Assembly (NCBI RefSeq): GCF_003477995.1
Contig: NZ_QUEM01000026.1
Span: forward strand, 1 to 55,288
Source: Bacteroides sp. OF04-15BH
GTDB lineage: Bacteria; Bacteroidota; Bacteroidia; Bacteroidales; Bacteroidaceae
DNA: 55,288 bases
Reading direction: 5' to 3'
Positions 9,349 to 18,895 of this stretch are shown in pieces. Under the pieces are notes generated by a model. It had not been told where the DNA came from, searched no databases, and was given only the letters and a program-made list of their open reading frames with translations. Each line of letters begins with the position of its first letter. Positions within the stretch are counted from its first letter, which is position 1. Position numbers and translations under genes: made by a program.

Positions 9349-9410
9349 ACCTGAATAACGGCCTTTTGCGGACTCATGTATGAAAAGAGAGGCTTTTCAG
9401 GTGCTTTTTT
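9349..9410 (+). other. Second hairpin with T-run upstream of the TonB receptor
   Basis: ACCTGAA (9349-9355) pairs with TTCAGGT (9396-9402), with the weaker inner pairing of GCCTTTT with nearby AAAAG-rich sequence, and GCTTTTTT follows. This could be a second terminator or part of a structured leader. It and the preceding terminator account for most of the 313-nt gap between the LytTR and TonB receptor genes; no Fur-type box was convincing. Confidence 0.3.
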
Positions 9411-9494
9411 CAATTTTGCAATACTCAAAAACGAGTATTTGTCCGTCCTGAATATTACCTTTTTTTGGCGATTGCGCCCTATATCTTATCTGTG

Positions 9495-9502
9495 TAATTT
9501 TG
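9495..9502 (+). promoter_or_regulatory. -7 promoter box for the siderophore locus
   Basis: TAATTTTG matches TAnnTTTG and lies 28 nt upstream of the GTG start of the receptor gene, with an ATTG-like -33 element about 20 nt upstream. A very short leader would result. Confidence 0.55.
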
Positions 9503-9530
9503 CAGTGTTTTTAGGAGACACACCACAAGG

Positions 9531-11945
9531 GTGTATAAATACATTACTAACTTTTTAGATAAGATTTTGAGAACAAAGGTTATTACACTGCTCTGCCTCT
9601 TATTAACAATCGGGGCAACTGACACAATGCAGGCACAAAAAAAGGGAATCATCAGCGGTAAGATTCTTTCAGTAACAAAAGAGATTATGGACTTTGCCAC
9701 CGTACAGCTGGAGGGAACGTCCTACGGCGGAACGACCAACGACAAAGGAATCTATCATCTGGAAGCGCCGGCCGGAGAATACACACTCACGGTCAAGGCG
9801 ATGGGTTACCAGACCGTAAACAAAAAAGTAACCGTTCGTTCCGGTGAGCATCAGAAAATTAATCTGAAGATTGCTCCCGCCGAAATGGCACTGGACGAGG
9901 TGCAGGTACAAGCCCGTCATACGGACCGCATCAAGAAATCGGCCTTCAATGCCATTGCGGTTGATCTGAAAGATATTGCCGGACTGAACAAGAATCTGGG
10001 CGATGCCATTGCTTCGGTTCCGGGCATCAAACTGCGCGAATCGGGTGGTGTCGGCTCGGACATGCAAGTCACACTCGACGGTTTCAGCGGCAAGCACGTC
10101 AAGGTCTTTATCGACGGAGTGCCTCAGGAAGGTGTGGGCAGTTCGTTCGGACTGAACAACATCCCCGTGAACTTTGCCGACCGCATTGAGGTGTATCGTG
10201 GTGTGGTACCGGTAGGATTCGGAGCAGACGCCATCGGTGGCATCATCAACATTGTGACCAAGCAACAACGCCAAAGCTGGTTTGCCGATGCAGCCTATAC
10301 TTTCGGTTCGTTCAACACACACAAATCCTATATAAACTTCGGACAGACCTTTCGCAACGGTCTTACTTACGAAATCAATGCCTTTCAAAACTATTCTGAC
10401 AACAATTACTGGGTAGATGCTCCGGTGCTGGATTTCGAAACCGGTGCCATGAACGTAAAAAAGCTGGTGCGTGTAAAACGCTTTCACGACACCTATCACA
10501 ACGAAGCCATTTCCGGTAAGGTAGGTGTGAAAGGAAAGAGCTGGGCCGACCGGATGCTCTTCGGTTTCACCTTCTCAAATATGTATCAGGATGTGCAGAA
10601 TGGAGTGAAACAGAAAATCGTCTATGGCGAGAAGCACCGCAAGGGGCATTCCTTCATGCCGTCGTTTGAATATGCCAAGCGCAACCTGTTTACCAAAGGG
10701 CTGGATGTGGTGTTCACGGCAAACTACAACCGCAATGCCACTACACAGGTAGACACCTCGCAGTATGAATACAACTGGCTGGGCGAAAAGCATCTGATGA
10801 ACTCGCGCGGAGAACAATCCTACCAGCACATGCGTTCCGACAACGACAACTGGAACAGCACCCTCACCGCAAATTACCGGTTGCACGATATGCATACCTT
10901 CACCTTGAGCCATGTCTTCAATGCTTTCCACCGCAGCAACACTTCGCTGCTGGCCAAAGAAGAACAAAGCGATCCCATCGCCAAGGAAACCCGCAAGAAC
11001 ATCACCGGATTGTCTTACCGACTCATGCCTTCCGATAAATGGAACCTGACAGCCTTCGGAAAGTATTACCGTCAGTATGTGACCGGACCCGTTGCCGAAG
11101 ACGCAACGCAAAGCAATTATGTACGCACGGAAGGAACGAATGACTTCTACGGCTTCGGTGCTGCGGGAACTTATTTCATTCTTCCGGAACTGCAGGCAAA
11201 ACTATCTTACGAACGTGCCTGCCGTCTGCCAACCATTGAGGAGACTTTCGGCGACGAAGATCTGGAAACCGGAGACATCGGCATCAAACCGGAACGGAGC
11301 GACAACATCAACCTGAATCTGCTTTTCAGCAAACAGATACGCAAACACGGGCTGTTCCTAGAAGGAGGCTTCGTGTACCGCAACACAAAAGACTATATCC
11401 AGCGCCAGCTGGTTTCCCTGAGTGGAGGCAAGGAAGCGGCGGCCTATATGAACTACGGCAAGGTGCTGACTCTGGGATATAACCTGTCGGCCAAATACAA
11501 TTTCAGCAAATGGCTGAGTGTAGGTGTGAACTTCACGGAGATGAATGTACGTGATAACGAAAAGATGTCCGGCACCAGTTCGGTAGCCAATCCGGGTTAT
11601 AAAAGCCGGATGCCGAATCTGCCCTATCGCTTTGCCGACTCCTTTGTCACTTTCTACTGGCGTGATCTGTTCCAGAAGGGAAACACCCTTACGGTAAACT
11701 ACGACAACCAGTATCTGCACCAGTTCTGCTATGTGTCGGAACTCTATGGCACAAACAACAGCGACTACATGGTACCCAACCAGTTTTCACACAATCTGAG
11801 TCTGTCCTACAGCCTGCGCAACGGACGTTACACTCTGACCTTCGAGTGCAAGAATCTGACCGACGAGAAGCTTTACGACAACTTCAGTCTTCAGAAAGCC
11901 GGACGCGCCTTCTATGGAAAAGTACGTGTATTTTTTGGAAACTAA
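9531..11945 (+). CDS. xusA: TonB-dependent ferric-siderophore receptor (XusA-like)
   Basis: Outer-membrane receptor that imports an iron-siderophore complex using TonB energy. The 804-residue protein has a signal peptide ending around MQAQ (residues 33-36), a carboxypeptidase-regulatory-like domain (ISGKILSVTKEIMDFATVQL onward to about 115), a plug with SVPGIKLRESGG and VFIDGVPQEG, and a beta-barrel ending in an aromatic residue-rich RAFYGKVRVFFGN. It starts with GTG at 9531; a TTG ten or so codons later is an alternative. Followed by a DUF4374 lipoprotein and a PepSY protein, the order of the Bacteroides XusABC xenosiderophore system. The specific siderophore is not deducible. Confidence 0.85.
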   Translation: MYKYITNFLDKILRTKVITLLCLLLTIGATDTMQAQKKGIISGKILSVTKEIMDFATVQLEGTSYGGTTNDKGIYHLEAPAGEYTLTVKAMGYQTVNKKVTVRSGEHQKINLKIAPAEMALDEVQVQARHTDRIKKSAFNAIAVDLKDIAGLNKNLGDAIASVPGIKLRESGGVGSDMQVTLDGFSGKHVKVFIDGVPQEGVGSSFGLNNIPVNFADRIEVYRGVVPVGFGADAIGGIINIVTKQQRQSWFADAAYTFGSFNTHKSYINFGQTFRNGLTYEINAFQNYSDNNYWVDAPVLDFETGAMNVKKLVRVKRFHDTYHNEAISGKVGVKGKSWADRMLFGFTFSNMYQDVQNGVKQKIVYGEKHRKGHSFMPSFEYAKRNLFTKGLDVVFTANYNRNATTQVDTSQYEYNWLGEKHLMNSRGEQSYQHMRSDNDNWNSTLTANYRLHDMHTFTLSHVFNAFHRSNTSLLAKEEQSDPIAKETRKNITGLSYRLMPSDKWNLTAFGKYYRQYVTGPVAEDATQSNYVRTEGTNDFYGFGAAGTYFILPELQAKLSYERACRLPTIEETFGDEDLETGDIGIKPERSDNINLNLLFSKQIRKHGLFLEGGFVYRNTKDYIQRQLVSLSGGKEAAAYMNYGKVLTLGYNLSAKYNFSKWLSVGVNFTEMNVRDNEKMSGTSSVANPGYKSRMPNLPYRFADSFVTFYWRDLFQKGNTLTVNYDNQYLHQFCYVSELYGTNNSDYMVPNQFSHNLSLSYSLRNGRYTLTFECKNLTDEKLYDNFSLQKAGRAFYGKVRVFFGN

Positions 11946-11969
11946 GCACAAACAGATATTATAGAATAA

Positions 11970-13418
<1,449 letters not shown>

Positions 13419-13446
13419 TCATTCTCTCTCATCTTTAACTACCAAA

Positions 13447-13477
13447 AGCCTGGAGCGCTTCATGCTCCGGGCTTTTT
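13447..13477 (+). terminator. Intrinsic terminator after the XusB-like gene
   Basis: AGCCTGGAGC and GCTCCGGGCT form a 10-bp stem with one G-T pair and a 6-nt loop, followed by TTTTT. It separates the first two genes of the siderophore locus from the PepSY gene, which has its own promoter. Confidence 0.85.
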
Positions 13478-13529
13478 ACAAAAATGCAAAAAAACAGGAC
13501 ACAGCATTCCAGACTGTGATAAATTATCG

Positions 13530-13537
13530 TATCTTTG
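13530..13537 (+). promoter_or_regulatory. -7 promoter box for the PepSY gene
   Basis: TATCTTTG matches TAnnTTTG and lies 25 nt upstream of the ATG at 13563, just after the terminator of the preceding gene. It implies separate transcription of the PepSY gene. Confidence 0.65.
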
Positions 13538-13562
13538 TTATGAATCTAAATCCTTTACAACA

Positions 13563-14726
13563 ATGAGAAAAATATTTCACGACATTCACTTATGGCTTTC
13601 CGTTCCATTCGGAATCATCATTGCCTTGATTTGCTTTTCCGGCGCCATGCTGGTATTTGAGCAGGAAATCACACAGAAAGTACAAAAAGAAATCTATTTC
13701 GTGGAGGCACAAGACCGGCAGCCGCTTCCGGCCGACAGTCTGATGCTGTGCGCCACCCGGCAGTTGCCCGATAGTGTTTCCATTACGGGCCTGACCATTT
13801 ACCCAGAACCGGACCGTGCCTGGCAGCTTTCCCTTTCGAAACCCAAGAAAGCGGCGGCTTATATCAATCCCTACACCGGTGAGCTGACGGGCAAGACCAA
13901 ACGTCTGCCTTTCTTCTCCACCATGTTCCGCCTGCACCGCTGGTTGCTCGACAGCGCCAATCCGCAGGGCGGCATCTTCTGGGGAAAGGTTATTGTCGGC
14001 ATCAGTACCTTAGCTTTTGTCTTCGTGCTGATTTCGGGAATCTTCATCTGGTGGCCACGCACCCGCAAGGCACTCAAAACCCGCCTGCAGATCTGTTGCA
14101 CCCGGGGCATGAAGCGCTTCTGGTATGATCTGCATGTAGCCGGCGGCATGTATGCCCTGATCCTGTTATTGGCTATGGCACTGACCGGACTCACCTGGTC
14201 GTTCAAATGGTATAACAATGCTTTCTATGCCGTTTTCGGAGTGAAAACCTCACAGCAGAGCCGGGCCAAACAACCGGAAACAGAAAAAGGTAAACCGAAC
14301 TCTTCTCAGAACGGCAAAGGACAAGGCCCGCAGGAAAATGCCCGTCTGGCCAAAGTGCGGCAGAGTACTTGCAGCTGGCAGCGTGTATATGAACAGCTGG
14401 CCGCCGAGAATCCGGAATACCGCCAGATCCAACTGTCCCAAAATACCGCTTCGGTATATTTCCACCGCTGGGGCAATCAGCGTGCTGCCGACCGCTATAC
14501 CTTTGATGTGAAAAGCGGACGGATTACCGAAGAAGCACCTTACGCTTCGCTGGATAAGTCCGGAAAGATCCGCGGATGGATTTACAGCATGCATGTAGGC
14601 GAATGGGGCGGTATGCTGACCCGCGTCCTCACCGTGCTGGTGGCATTGCTGGGCACTTCTCTCCCACTCACAGGATATTATCTGTGGATTGCGCGTCTGC
14701 TGCGCAAGAAACAGCGCCGGAGTTAA
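13563..14726 (+). CDS. xusC: PepSY-domain inner-membrane protein, XusC-like
   Basis: Inner-membrane protein of the PepSY_TM family, often found with siderophore receptors and thought to help reduce or release iron. Membrane segments are near residues 10-32 (SVPFGIIIALICFSGAMLVF), 140-165, 195-215 and 350-375; conserved histidines lie at the membrane edge (HDIHLW, RLHRW, DLHVAGG, SMHVGEWG). Length 387 is typical. A lysine/glutamine-rich linker sits between the two PepSY parts. Placed after the TonB receptor and DUF4374 lipoprotein, matching the XusABC order; the exact biochemical step is not established by the sequence. Confidence 0.82.
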   Translation: MRKIFHDIHLWLSVPFGIIIALICFSGAMLVFEQEITQKVQKEIYFVEAQDRQPLPADSLMLCATRQLPDSVSITGLTIYPEPDRAWQLSLSKPKKAAAYINPYTGELTGKTKRLPFFSTMFRLHRWLLDSANPQGGIFWGKVIVGISTLAFVFVLISGIFIWWPRTRKALKTRLQICCTRGMKRFWYDLHVAGGMYALILLLAMALTGLTWSFKWYNNAFYAVFGVKTSQQSRAKQPETEKGKPNSSQNGKGQGPQENARLAKVRQSTCSWQRVYEQLAAENPEYRQIQLSQNTASVYFHRWGNQRAADRYTFDVKSGRITEEAPYASLDKSGKIRGWIYSMHVGEWGGMLTRVLTVLVALLGTSLPLTGYYLWIARLLRKKQRRS

Positions 14727-14738
14727 ACAAATCCAAAC

Positions 14739-14785
14739 AAAAAGGCTGCAAAAGGCGGAAATCCACCATCTTTTGCAGCCTTTTT
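14739..14785. terminator. Bidirectional terminator, 16-bp perfect stem
   Basis: The arms at 14739-14754 and 14770-14785 (AAAAAGGCTGCAAAAG and its complement) are perfectly complementary and give an A-run/T-run on both strands. It lies between the convergent PepSY and beta-helix genes and should serve both. Confidence 0.92.
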
Positions 14786-14834
14786 CTTTTAAAAAACACA
14801 ATTCTTCAAAGGAGCATATCTCTACCGTATTATC

Positions 14835-17168
14835 CTATTTCAGTTTAAAAGAAATTTCCATTTCCTTTTGTGAACGGAAGACGGTTAAAGAAACAGTTTC
14901 GCCCTGTTTGCAGTCTTTCAAAGCCTGAAAGAACTCCTCCAAATTATCAACAGCCACCTGATTCGCCTTTAAAAGCACATCATTAGTCCGCAAATGGGTA
15001 TGCAGTCCTTCAAGAGGGCTGACAGAAAGCACATATACTCCACGTTCCGAATCCATACCCGTAGCCGAACGTTCTCCCAGTGTTGTCAGGTCTTTCAGAA
15101 CAACTCCCTGCCATTGTTTGGTCACCGCCGTATGCCCGGTATCCACGTTCCTGATCTGTGGCATTTCCGGCTGACGCGCGATCTTTTTCAGTCTGGGAGA
15201 AACAACGCCAAACTCATCCATCGGGAAATTATGGAAACCGGCCTCGACAATAACCTCCGCATCGTCCGGGAAAGAGAAGTCCCCTGCTTGCGGATTCCGG
15301 AACGGTAACGCACAGGCTCTGGAATGCAAGTCCGTCCGGTTCTTCCGGGCATTGCCCAAAGCTGTCTCTGTGGCAAAGATATTATAATCGACCATCAATC
15401 CCCAGCTGCGGATCTGAATGGGCTGATAGTCCGTCATGACAATATTCCGGGTAAACACATCCCCGCTATTCAGGAACCATACATGCGGATGGAAGGAATT
15501 ATTTACCATGATATTGTTCTCGACAACACGGTAGAATCCTTCGCGCAACTTGATTCCACCATTCAGACACAGGTTGTTATAGATATGATAATTCGAAGAA
15601 CCGTCGTCCAGATCAATGTCCCATCCCCGGTCACAACGGAAACGGTTATTGCGTATTGTCGTGGTCTTTACGGCATCCAGCAGAATCATTTCGGGGTGTC
15701 CGGTTGTCAGTTCCTCCATCTCTTTATAGTTCGGATGCCAGAAGCGGTCGCGTCCCCAGGAATTGAAAGAACCGTGGTCGCCGGTTTCCTTTACCGTTTC
15801 GAATACATCGTTATACTCAATGCAGTGCCCACCCCACGTGCCTTCACTCACATTGATTCCCGCACGGGGGGTGTCGTAAATACTGTTATGAGATACGACG
15901 ATGGACTGACACATGGACAGTTCCACACCGGTAGTCTGCTTCTCAAAAAGACCGATGCGATGAATCAGATTGTCCCGAACAGTACATTGCGCCGGAAAAT
16001 TCACTCCCTTAGGCCCCTTCTGCAAATCCATCTTTTCATACGGTACAAACTGACTGTATTCAAAGCTCGGAGAGCGGACGCAGGCCGTATCCCCTACAAA
16101 ACAGATGGCACTGGCACCTATGTTTGTGAAATGAGAAGAAGACACTTCTCCCTGCCGGTTATATTTGGAAAAGAACACGGCATTGCCTCCTAAATTGTAT
16201 AAATCACATTGCGTCAGCGTACAGTTTTCCGTACCTTCAAAGAACACAGCCGCCCCACGATAAACCGTCCAGTCAGAACGCAGCAACGGCTCATATTTTT
16301 CCATAAAGGTACGCTGTGTCTGCGTCAGATTCAGATTCCTAATGACAATATTTTCAGCCGGAGCAGCCTGAGTTCCCCGCACCTCAATCAGATGTTTGAG
16401 TTGGGGTGTCTCAAAGACCGCGGTTGCGGGTTGCTCTCCCTCCAGAGGATAGTAATATAGTATTTTCTCATCCCGGTCGAAGAACCATTCTCCCGGCGCA
16501 TCCAGTTCCTCAAAGATGTTCTCCACCATCCGGTTTTCCGGATGCAGTCCCGACTGCCGGTTGTTCTGCCAACCACCTTCCAGTATCAGTTCGCCATTCT
16601 CTTTTCTTCCTTTGATGCGATAATGAAAATCCCCCCAATCACTGTTGTGCATGGCATGCAGAAATCCGGTTTCCGGATGCTTCCAGCCCTTCACCCGCTC
16701 GGGTGCTGTGGCCTGAGAGGACGTTCCGTGGAATCGGACCGCCTGTTCGTCATAATTCGGATAGCGGGCCATGTGGCGAATCTCTCCATTAACCAGCAAC
16801 ATATCTATCTCAACGTCCTGATTTACCTTCGCCTGCCAAATACCTCTTTCATAAGGTTGCCAGTCCAGATTCAGAAGAACACCGCCACTGATTGTTGCCT
16901 TCTCATTTGGGAAAGACGTCAGTGTAAGCTTCTTTTCCGAATTTCCGTCGGATGCGGTCAGAGTCAAAGGCGCAGACAAACGGTAAACGCCTTCACGCAA
17001 GTACAGCGTAATCTCTCCTTTTTCCTTTCGAGCCGCCTCCAGTGCCTTTTCTATGGTCCGGAAGGGGCGCTTTATCGTACCCTTATTCGAATCCTTTCCG
17101 TCTGCGGATACGAAAAAAGCCGTCTGTGCCTGTAACAAGGCCGCGCTGAAGCAAAAGCATGCCAGCAT
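14835..17168 (-). CDS. Secreted right-handed beta-helix protein with C-terminal PDZ domain
   Basis: Predicted exported polysaccharide-active or binding protein, 777 residues. Residues 15-45 (FFVSADGKDSNKGTIKRPF, then a TIEKALEAAR block) are the entry to a right-handed parallel beta-helix, continuing to about residue 610 with NNI/NNRF/YNDVF-type turns. Residues 690-777 resemble a PDZ domain (GVYVLSVSPLEGLHTHLRTN, then DVLLKANQVAV). The architecture recalls GH141 and related beta-helix enzymes, but I cannot identify catalytic residues, so no activity is assigned. The annotated N-terminus is odd: the signal peptide lacks a charged n-region, and a 1-nt frameshift just upstream would restore one (see findings). 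Confidence 0.75.
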   Translation of the reverse strand: MLACFCFSAALLQAQTAFFVSADGKDSNKGTIKRPFRTIEKALEAARKEKGEITLYLREGVYRLSAPLTLTASDGNSEKKLTLTSFPNEKATISGGVLLNLDWQPYERGIWQAKVNQDVEIDMLLVNGEIRHMARYPNYDEQAVRFHGTSSQATAPERVKGWKHPETGFLHAMHNSDWGDFHYRIKGRKENGELILEGGWQNNRQSGLHPENRMVENIFEELDAPGEWFFDRDEKILYYYPLEGEQPATAVFETPQLKHLIEVRGTQAAPAENIVIRNLNLTQTQRTFMEKYEPLLRSDWTVYRGAAVFFEGTENCTLTQCDLYNLGGNAVFFSKYNRQGEVSSSHFTNIGASAICFVGDTACVRSPSFEYSQFVPYEKMDLQKGPKGVNFPAQCTVRDNLIHRIGLFEKQTTGVELSMCQSIVVSHNSIYDTPRAGINVSEGTWGGHCIEYNDVFETVKETGDHGSFNSWGRDRFWHPNYKEMEELTTGHPEMILLDAVKTTTIRNNRFRCDRGWDIDLDDGSSNYHIYNNLCLNGGIKLREGFYRVVENNIMVNNSFHPHVWFLNSGDVFTRNIVMTDYQPIQIRSWGLMVDYNIFATETALGNARKNRTDLHSRACALPFRNPQAGDFSFPDDAEVIVEAGFHNFPMDEFGVVSPRLKKIARQPEMPQIRNVDTGHTAVTKQWQGVVLKDLTTLGERSATGMDSERGVYVLSVSPLEGLHTHLRTNDVLLKANQVAVDNLEEFFQALKDCKQGETVSLTVFRSQKEMEISFKLK

Positions 17169-17262
17169 TAAGTTCTCATCGGATTCATGGTATATTTACT
17201 GATTTATATTTAGTATTAGACTTCATTAAAAATCATAGGAAAGCAAATGAGTTCCGTCTTCC

Positions 17263-17778
17263 CTATTCCATCCGACCGTATTTCATTTCCTCGCCGTTCC
17301 GGTCATACTGCTTGCGTTTGCCTGTCGGCAGGTCATCCAACGTGATGCGCACAACAGCCGTGCGATGCAGACTGCGCGCAATGGCATCGTCGAAAGCATC
17401 CATGTGCAGTGGCAAGAAACGCTCACTGATAGCCCGGAGCGCCCGGATTTTCTCTTCATCATCAGTCACCAGTTCCGCCTTTCCGAAAGCGATAGCCGAA
17501 CGGTACTGCAAAGTAAACGAACCGTCTTTCGGACCGACTGTCGGAGCACATTTTGTCACTGCCGACAGACAAACCTGCGGATGTGCGGCAAGGGCATCCA
17601 ACTTATCTCCTTCGGGGGCACAATGAAAATACCAGATACGATCATCGGTACAAGCCAAGGACAGCGGAACCCCGTATGCCGTTCCGTCGGCACGTATAAA
17701 ACTGACTGTAATATAAGGAGCCTTGCGCATCACCTTCAAAGCCCACTGTGAATCCATTTCTCTACTTACTTTTCTCAT
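17263..17778 (-). CDS. Nim-like pyridoxamine 5'-phosphate oxidase family flavoprotein
   Basis: A 171-residue split-barrel flavoprotein of the PNPOx-like class, close to Nim (5-nitroimidazole resistance) proteins. Visible features are YITVSFIRADGTAYGVPLSLA and IWYFHCAPEGDKLDALAAHPQVCLSAV, the usual FMN-barrel strands, with a C-terminal helix and VVRITLDDLPTGKRK. Cytoplasmic; no signal. The family contains FMN- and haem-binding members of varied function, so nitroimidazole reduction is only one option. It has its own promoter (17832-17863) and a leader with a small hairpin. Confidence 0.8.
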   Translation of the reverse strand: MRKVSREMDSQWALKVMRKAPYITVSFIRADGTAYGVPLSLACTDDRIWYFHCAPEGDKLDALAAHPQVCLSAVTKCAPTVGPKDGSFTLQYRSAIAFGKAELVTDDEEKIRALRAISERFLPLHMDAFDDAIARSLHRTAVVRITLDDLPTGKRKQYDRNGEEMKYGRME

Positions 17779-17796
17779 TTTTTTCGATCATTAGGC

Positions 17797-17823
17797 TACG
17801 CTTCCATATAGAACCGAAGCGTA
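17797..17823 (-). other. Small hairpin in the leader of the Nim-like gene
   Basis: TACGCTTC (17797-17804) and GAAGCGTA (17816-17823) are complementary, an 8-bp stem with an 11-nt loop between the promoter and the start codon. Could affect mRNA stability or translation; no known riboswitch fold is recognised. Confidence 0.4.
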
Positions 17824-17831
17824 TGTTCCCT

Positions 17832-17863
17832 CAAAGATACACTTTTTGGTTCTTTTTCTCAAA
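17832..17863 (-). promoter_or_regulatory. Promoter of the Nim-like gene
   Basis: Minus strand: -33 TTTG at 17860-17863 and -7 TATCTTTG at 17832-17839, separated by 20 nt, the standard Bacteroidetes arrangement. Leader of about 50 nt to the start at 17778. Confidence 0.75.
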
Positions 17864-17968
17864 GAGATTTTTCTCAAAACACATGATTTTCTTTTTCTCT
17901 TTTCTTTGTATTTCTCTGATTTTTTGCGAATATTGTGATTCTCATTGAAAAACCAAAAGAAATCCATC

Positions 17969-18643
17969 ATGAAAAGAATGATCCTCCTTTTAAGTCTAGG
18001 CTGCTTACTGACTTTAAGTTGTGCCAAAAGAAATACCACCATCATCGGCGGATCAGATCAGCCGACCGCCATATTCGTTGCCGATCATCTTACTCTGCAA
18101 GAAAAAGGACTGGAATTAACCCGCCAGATACACCGCTTGGCAAACAACGAGGCCTACATCAAATATTGCAGCCATTCGGATGAAATCAATAAACTGGCAG
18201 CGCATATCGCCCGAACGGACTATTCCGTGCCGAGAAAAATATTCGCCATCAGCCATTTGAAGTCCATTCAGGACTTTGAGACCGACAGCACTATCCGGAC
18301 ATTACTGGCTGACAAGATGGTGCGTACCATCCCTTCCTTAATCAATGCGCAAAGCGGAAGCAATACGCTGGCCGTAACTTCCCTGTTCGTAACCGAAGAT
18401 GTATTTCTTCATAACAGTCTGAAGGAAAGCACCATTTATCTGTATATCTATGAAAGCGATTGCAGCAGTATGGTTCTTTTCCAACCGCACAAGGATCATA
18501 TTGTGCAAGCCTATGCCTGCTTTGTGATTCATCCACTTTTAAAGACAATCCACTCCACCGACGATGTAAAGCGCTTTTTCAAAGAAACAATTCAACTGGA
18601 AGGAATCATGGTTCAAGAACTTACAACAACAAGCAAATCTTGA
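17969..18643 (+). CDS. Lipoprotein of unknown function
   Basis: A 224-residue predicted lipoprotein, not recognised as a known family. The signal MKRMILLLSLGCLLTLSC ends in the lipobox LTLSC. The mature part is mixed alpha/beta with an LTRQIHRLANNEAYIKYC region and a C-terminal strand-rich part (TIYLYIYESDCSSMVLFQ). I place the start at the ATG at 17969; an in-frame TTG at 17945 is weaker because it precedes the natural n-region. It is transcribed alone, divergent from the Nim-like gene, and ends at the long inverted repeat at 18655-18705. Position at the edge of the AT-rich accessory block. Confidence 0.65.
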   Translation: MKRMILLLSLGCLLTLSCAKRNTTIIGGSDQPTAIFVADHLTLQEKGLELTRQIHRLANNEAYIKYCSHSDEINKLAAHIARTDYSVPRKIFAISHLKSIQDFETDSTIRTLLADKMVRTIPSLINAQSGSNTLAVTSLFVTEDVFLHNSLKESTIYLYIYESDCSSMVLFQPHKDHIVQAYACFVIHPLLKTIHSTDDVKRFFKETIQLEGIMVQELTTTSKS

Positions 18644-18654
18644 ATCCTCTACAA

Positions 18655-18705
18655 AATCATAATGTCCGCTTGCACTCTCCAAAAATGCAAGCGGACATTA
18701 TGATT
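18655..18705. terminator. 20-bp perfect inverted repeat, probable bidirectional terminator
   Basis: AATCATAATGTCCGCTTGCA (18655-18674) is exactly complementary to 18686-18705, around an 11-nt loop. It lies 11 nt after the lipoprotein stop and 28 nt beyond the end of the extended DUF4932 frame on the other strand. There is no strong T-run on either strand, so its stability would have to come from the long stem. Confidence 0.6.
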
Positions 18706-18733
18706 ACAAACTTTGCCCTTACCCTTAATTCCT

Positions 18734-18895
18734 TTATTCTAGTACCCAAGGCTGGAGCTGCTTACCGTAGCTTCCAGATGGAAGCAATACTATTCCATTA
18801 ATATTTAAACTCGGAGATAATTCGCGGTCGTTATTCTCCGGAATAGCGTAGACACTTTTAATATCTGTACTGGTCAGATAATAAGCGGCGTTTAC
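18734..18895 (-). pseudogene. C-terminal extension of the DUF4932 gene beyond an in-frame stop
   Basis: In the same frame as the DUF4932 gene, the TAA at 18896-18898 is followed by 53 sense codons to a second TAA at 18734-18736. The encoded text (VNAAYYLTSTDIKSVYAIPE, ..., GSYGKQLQPWVLE) has ordinary protein composition. It probably represents the original C-terminus, cut off by a nonsense mutation, or made by readthrough. Confidence 0.5.

Noticed and set aside
9218..9530. Fur box or riboswitch upstream of the siderophore receptor
   Set aside because: Hairpins are present but no sequence close to a Fur consensus or known riboswitch core was found by eye.
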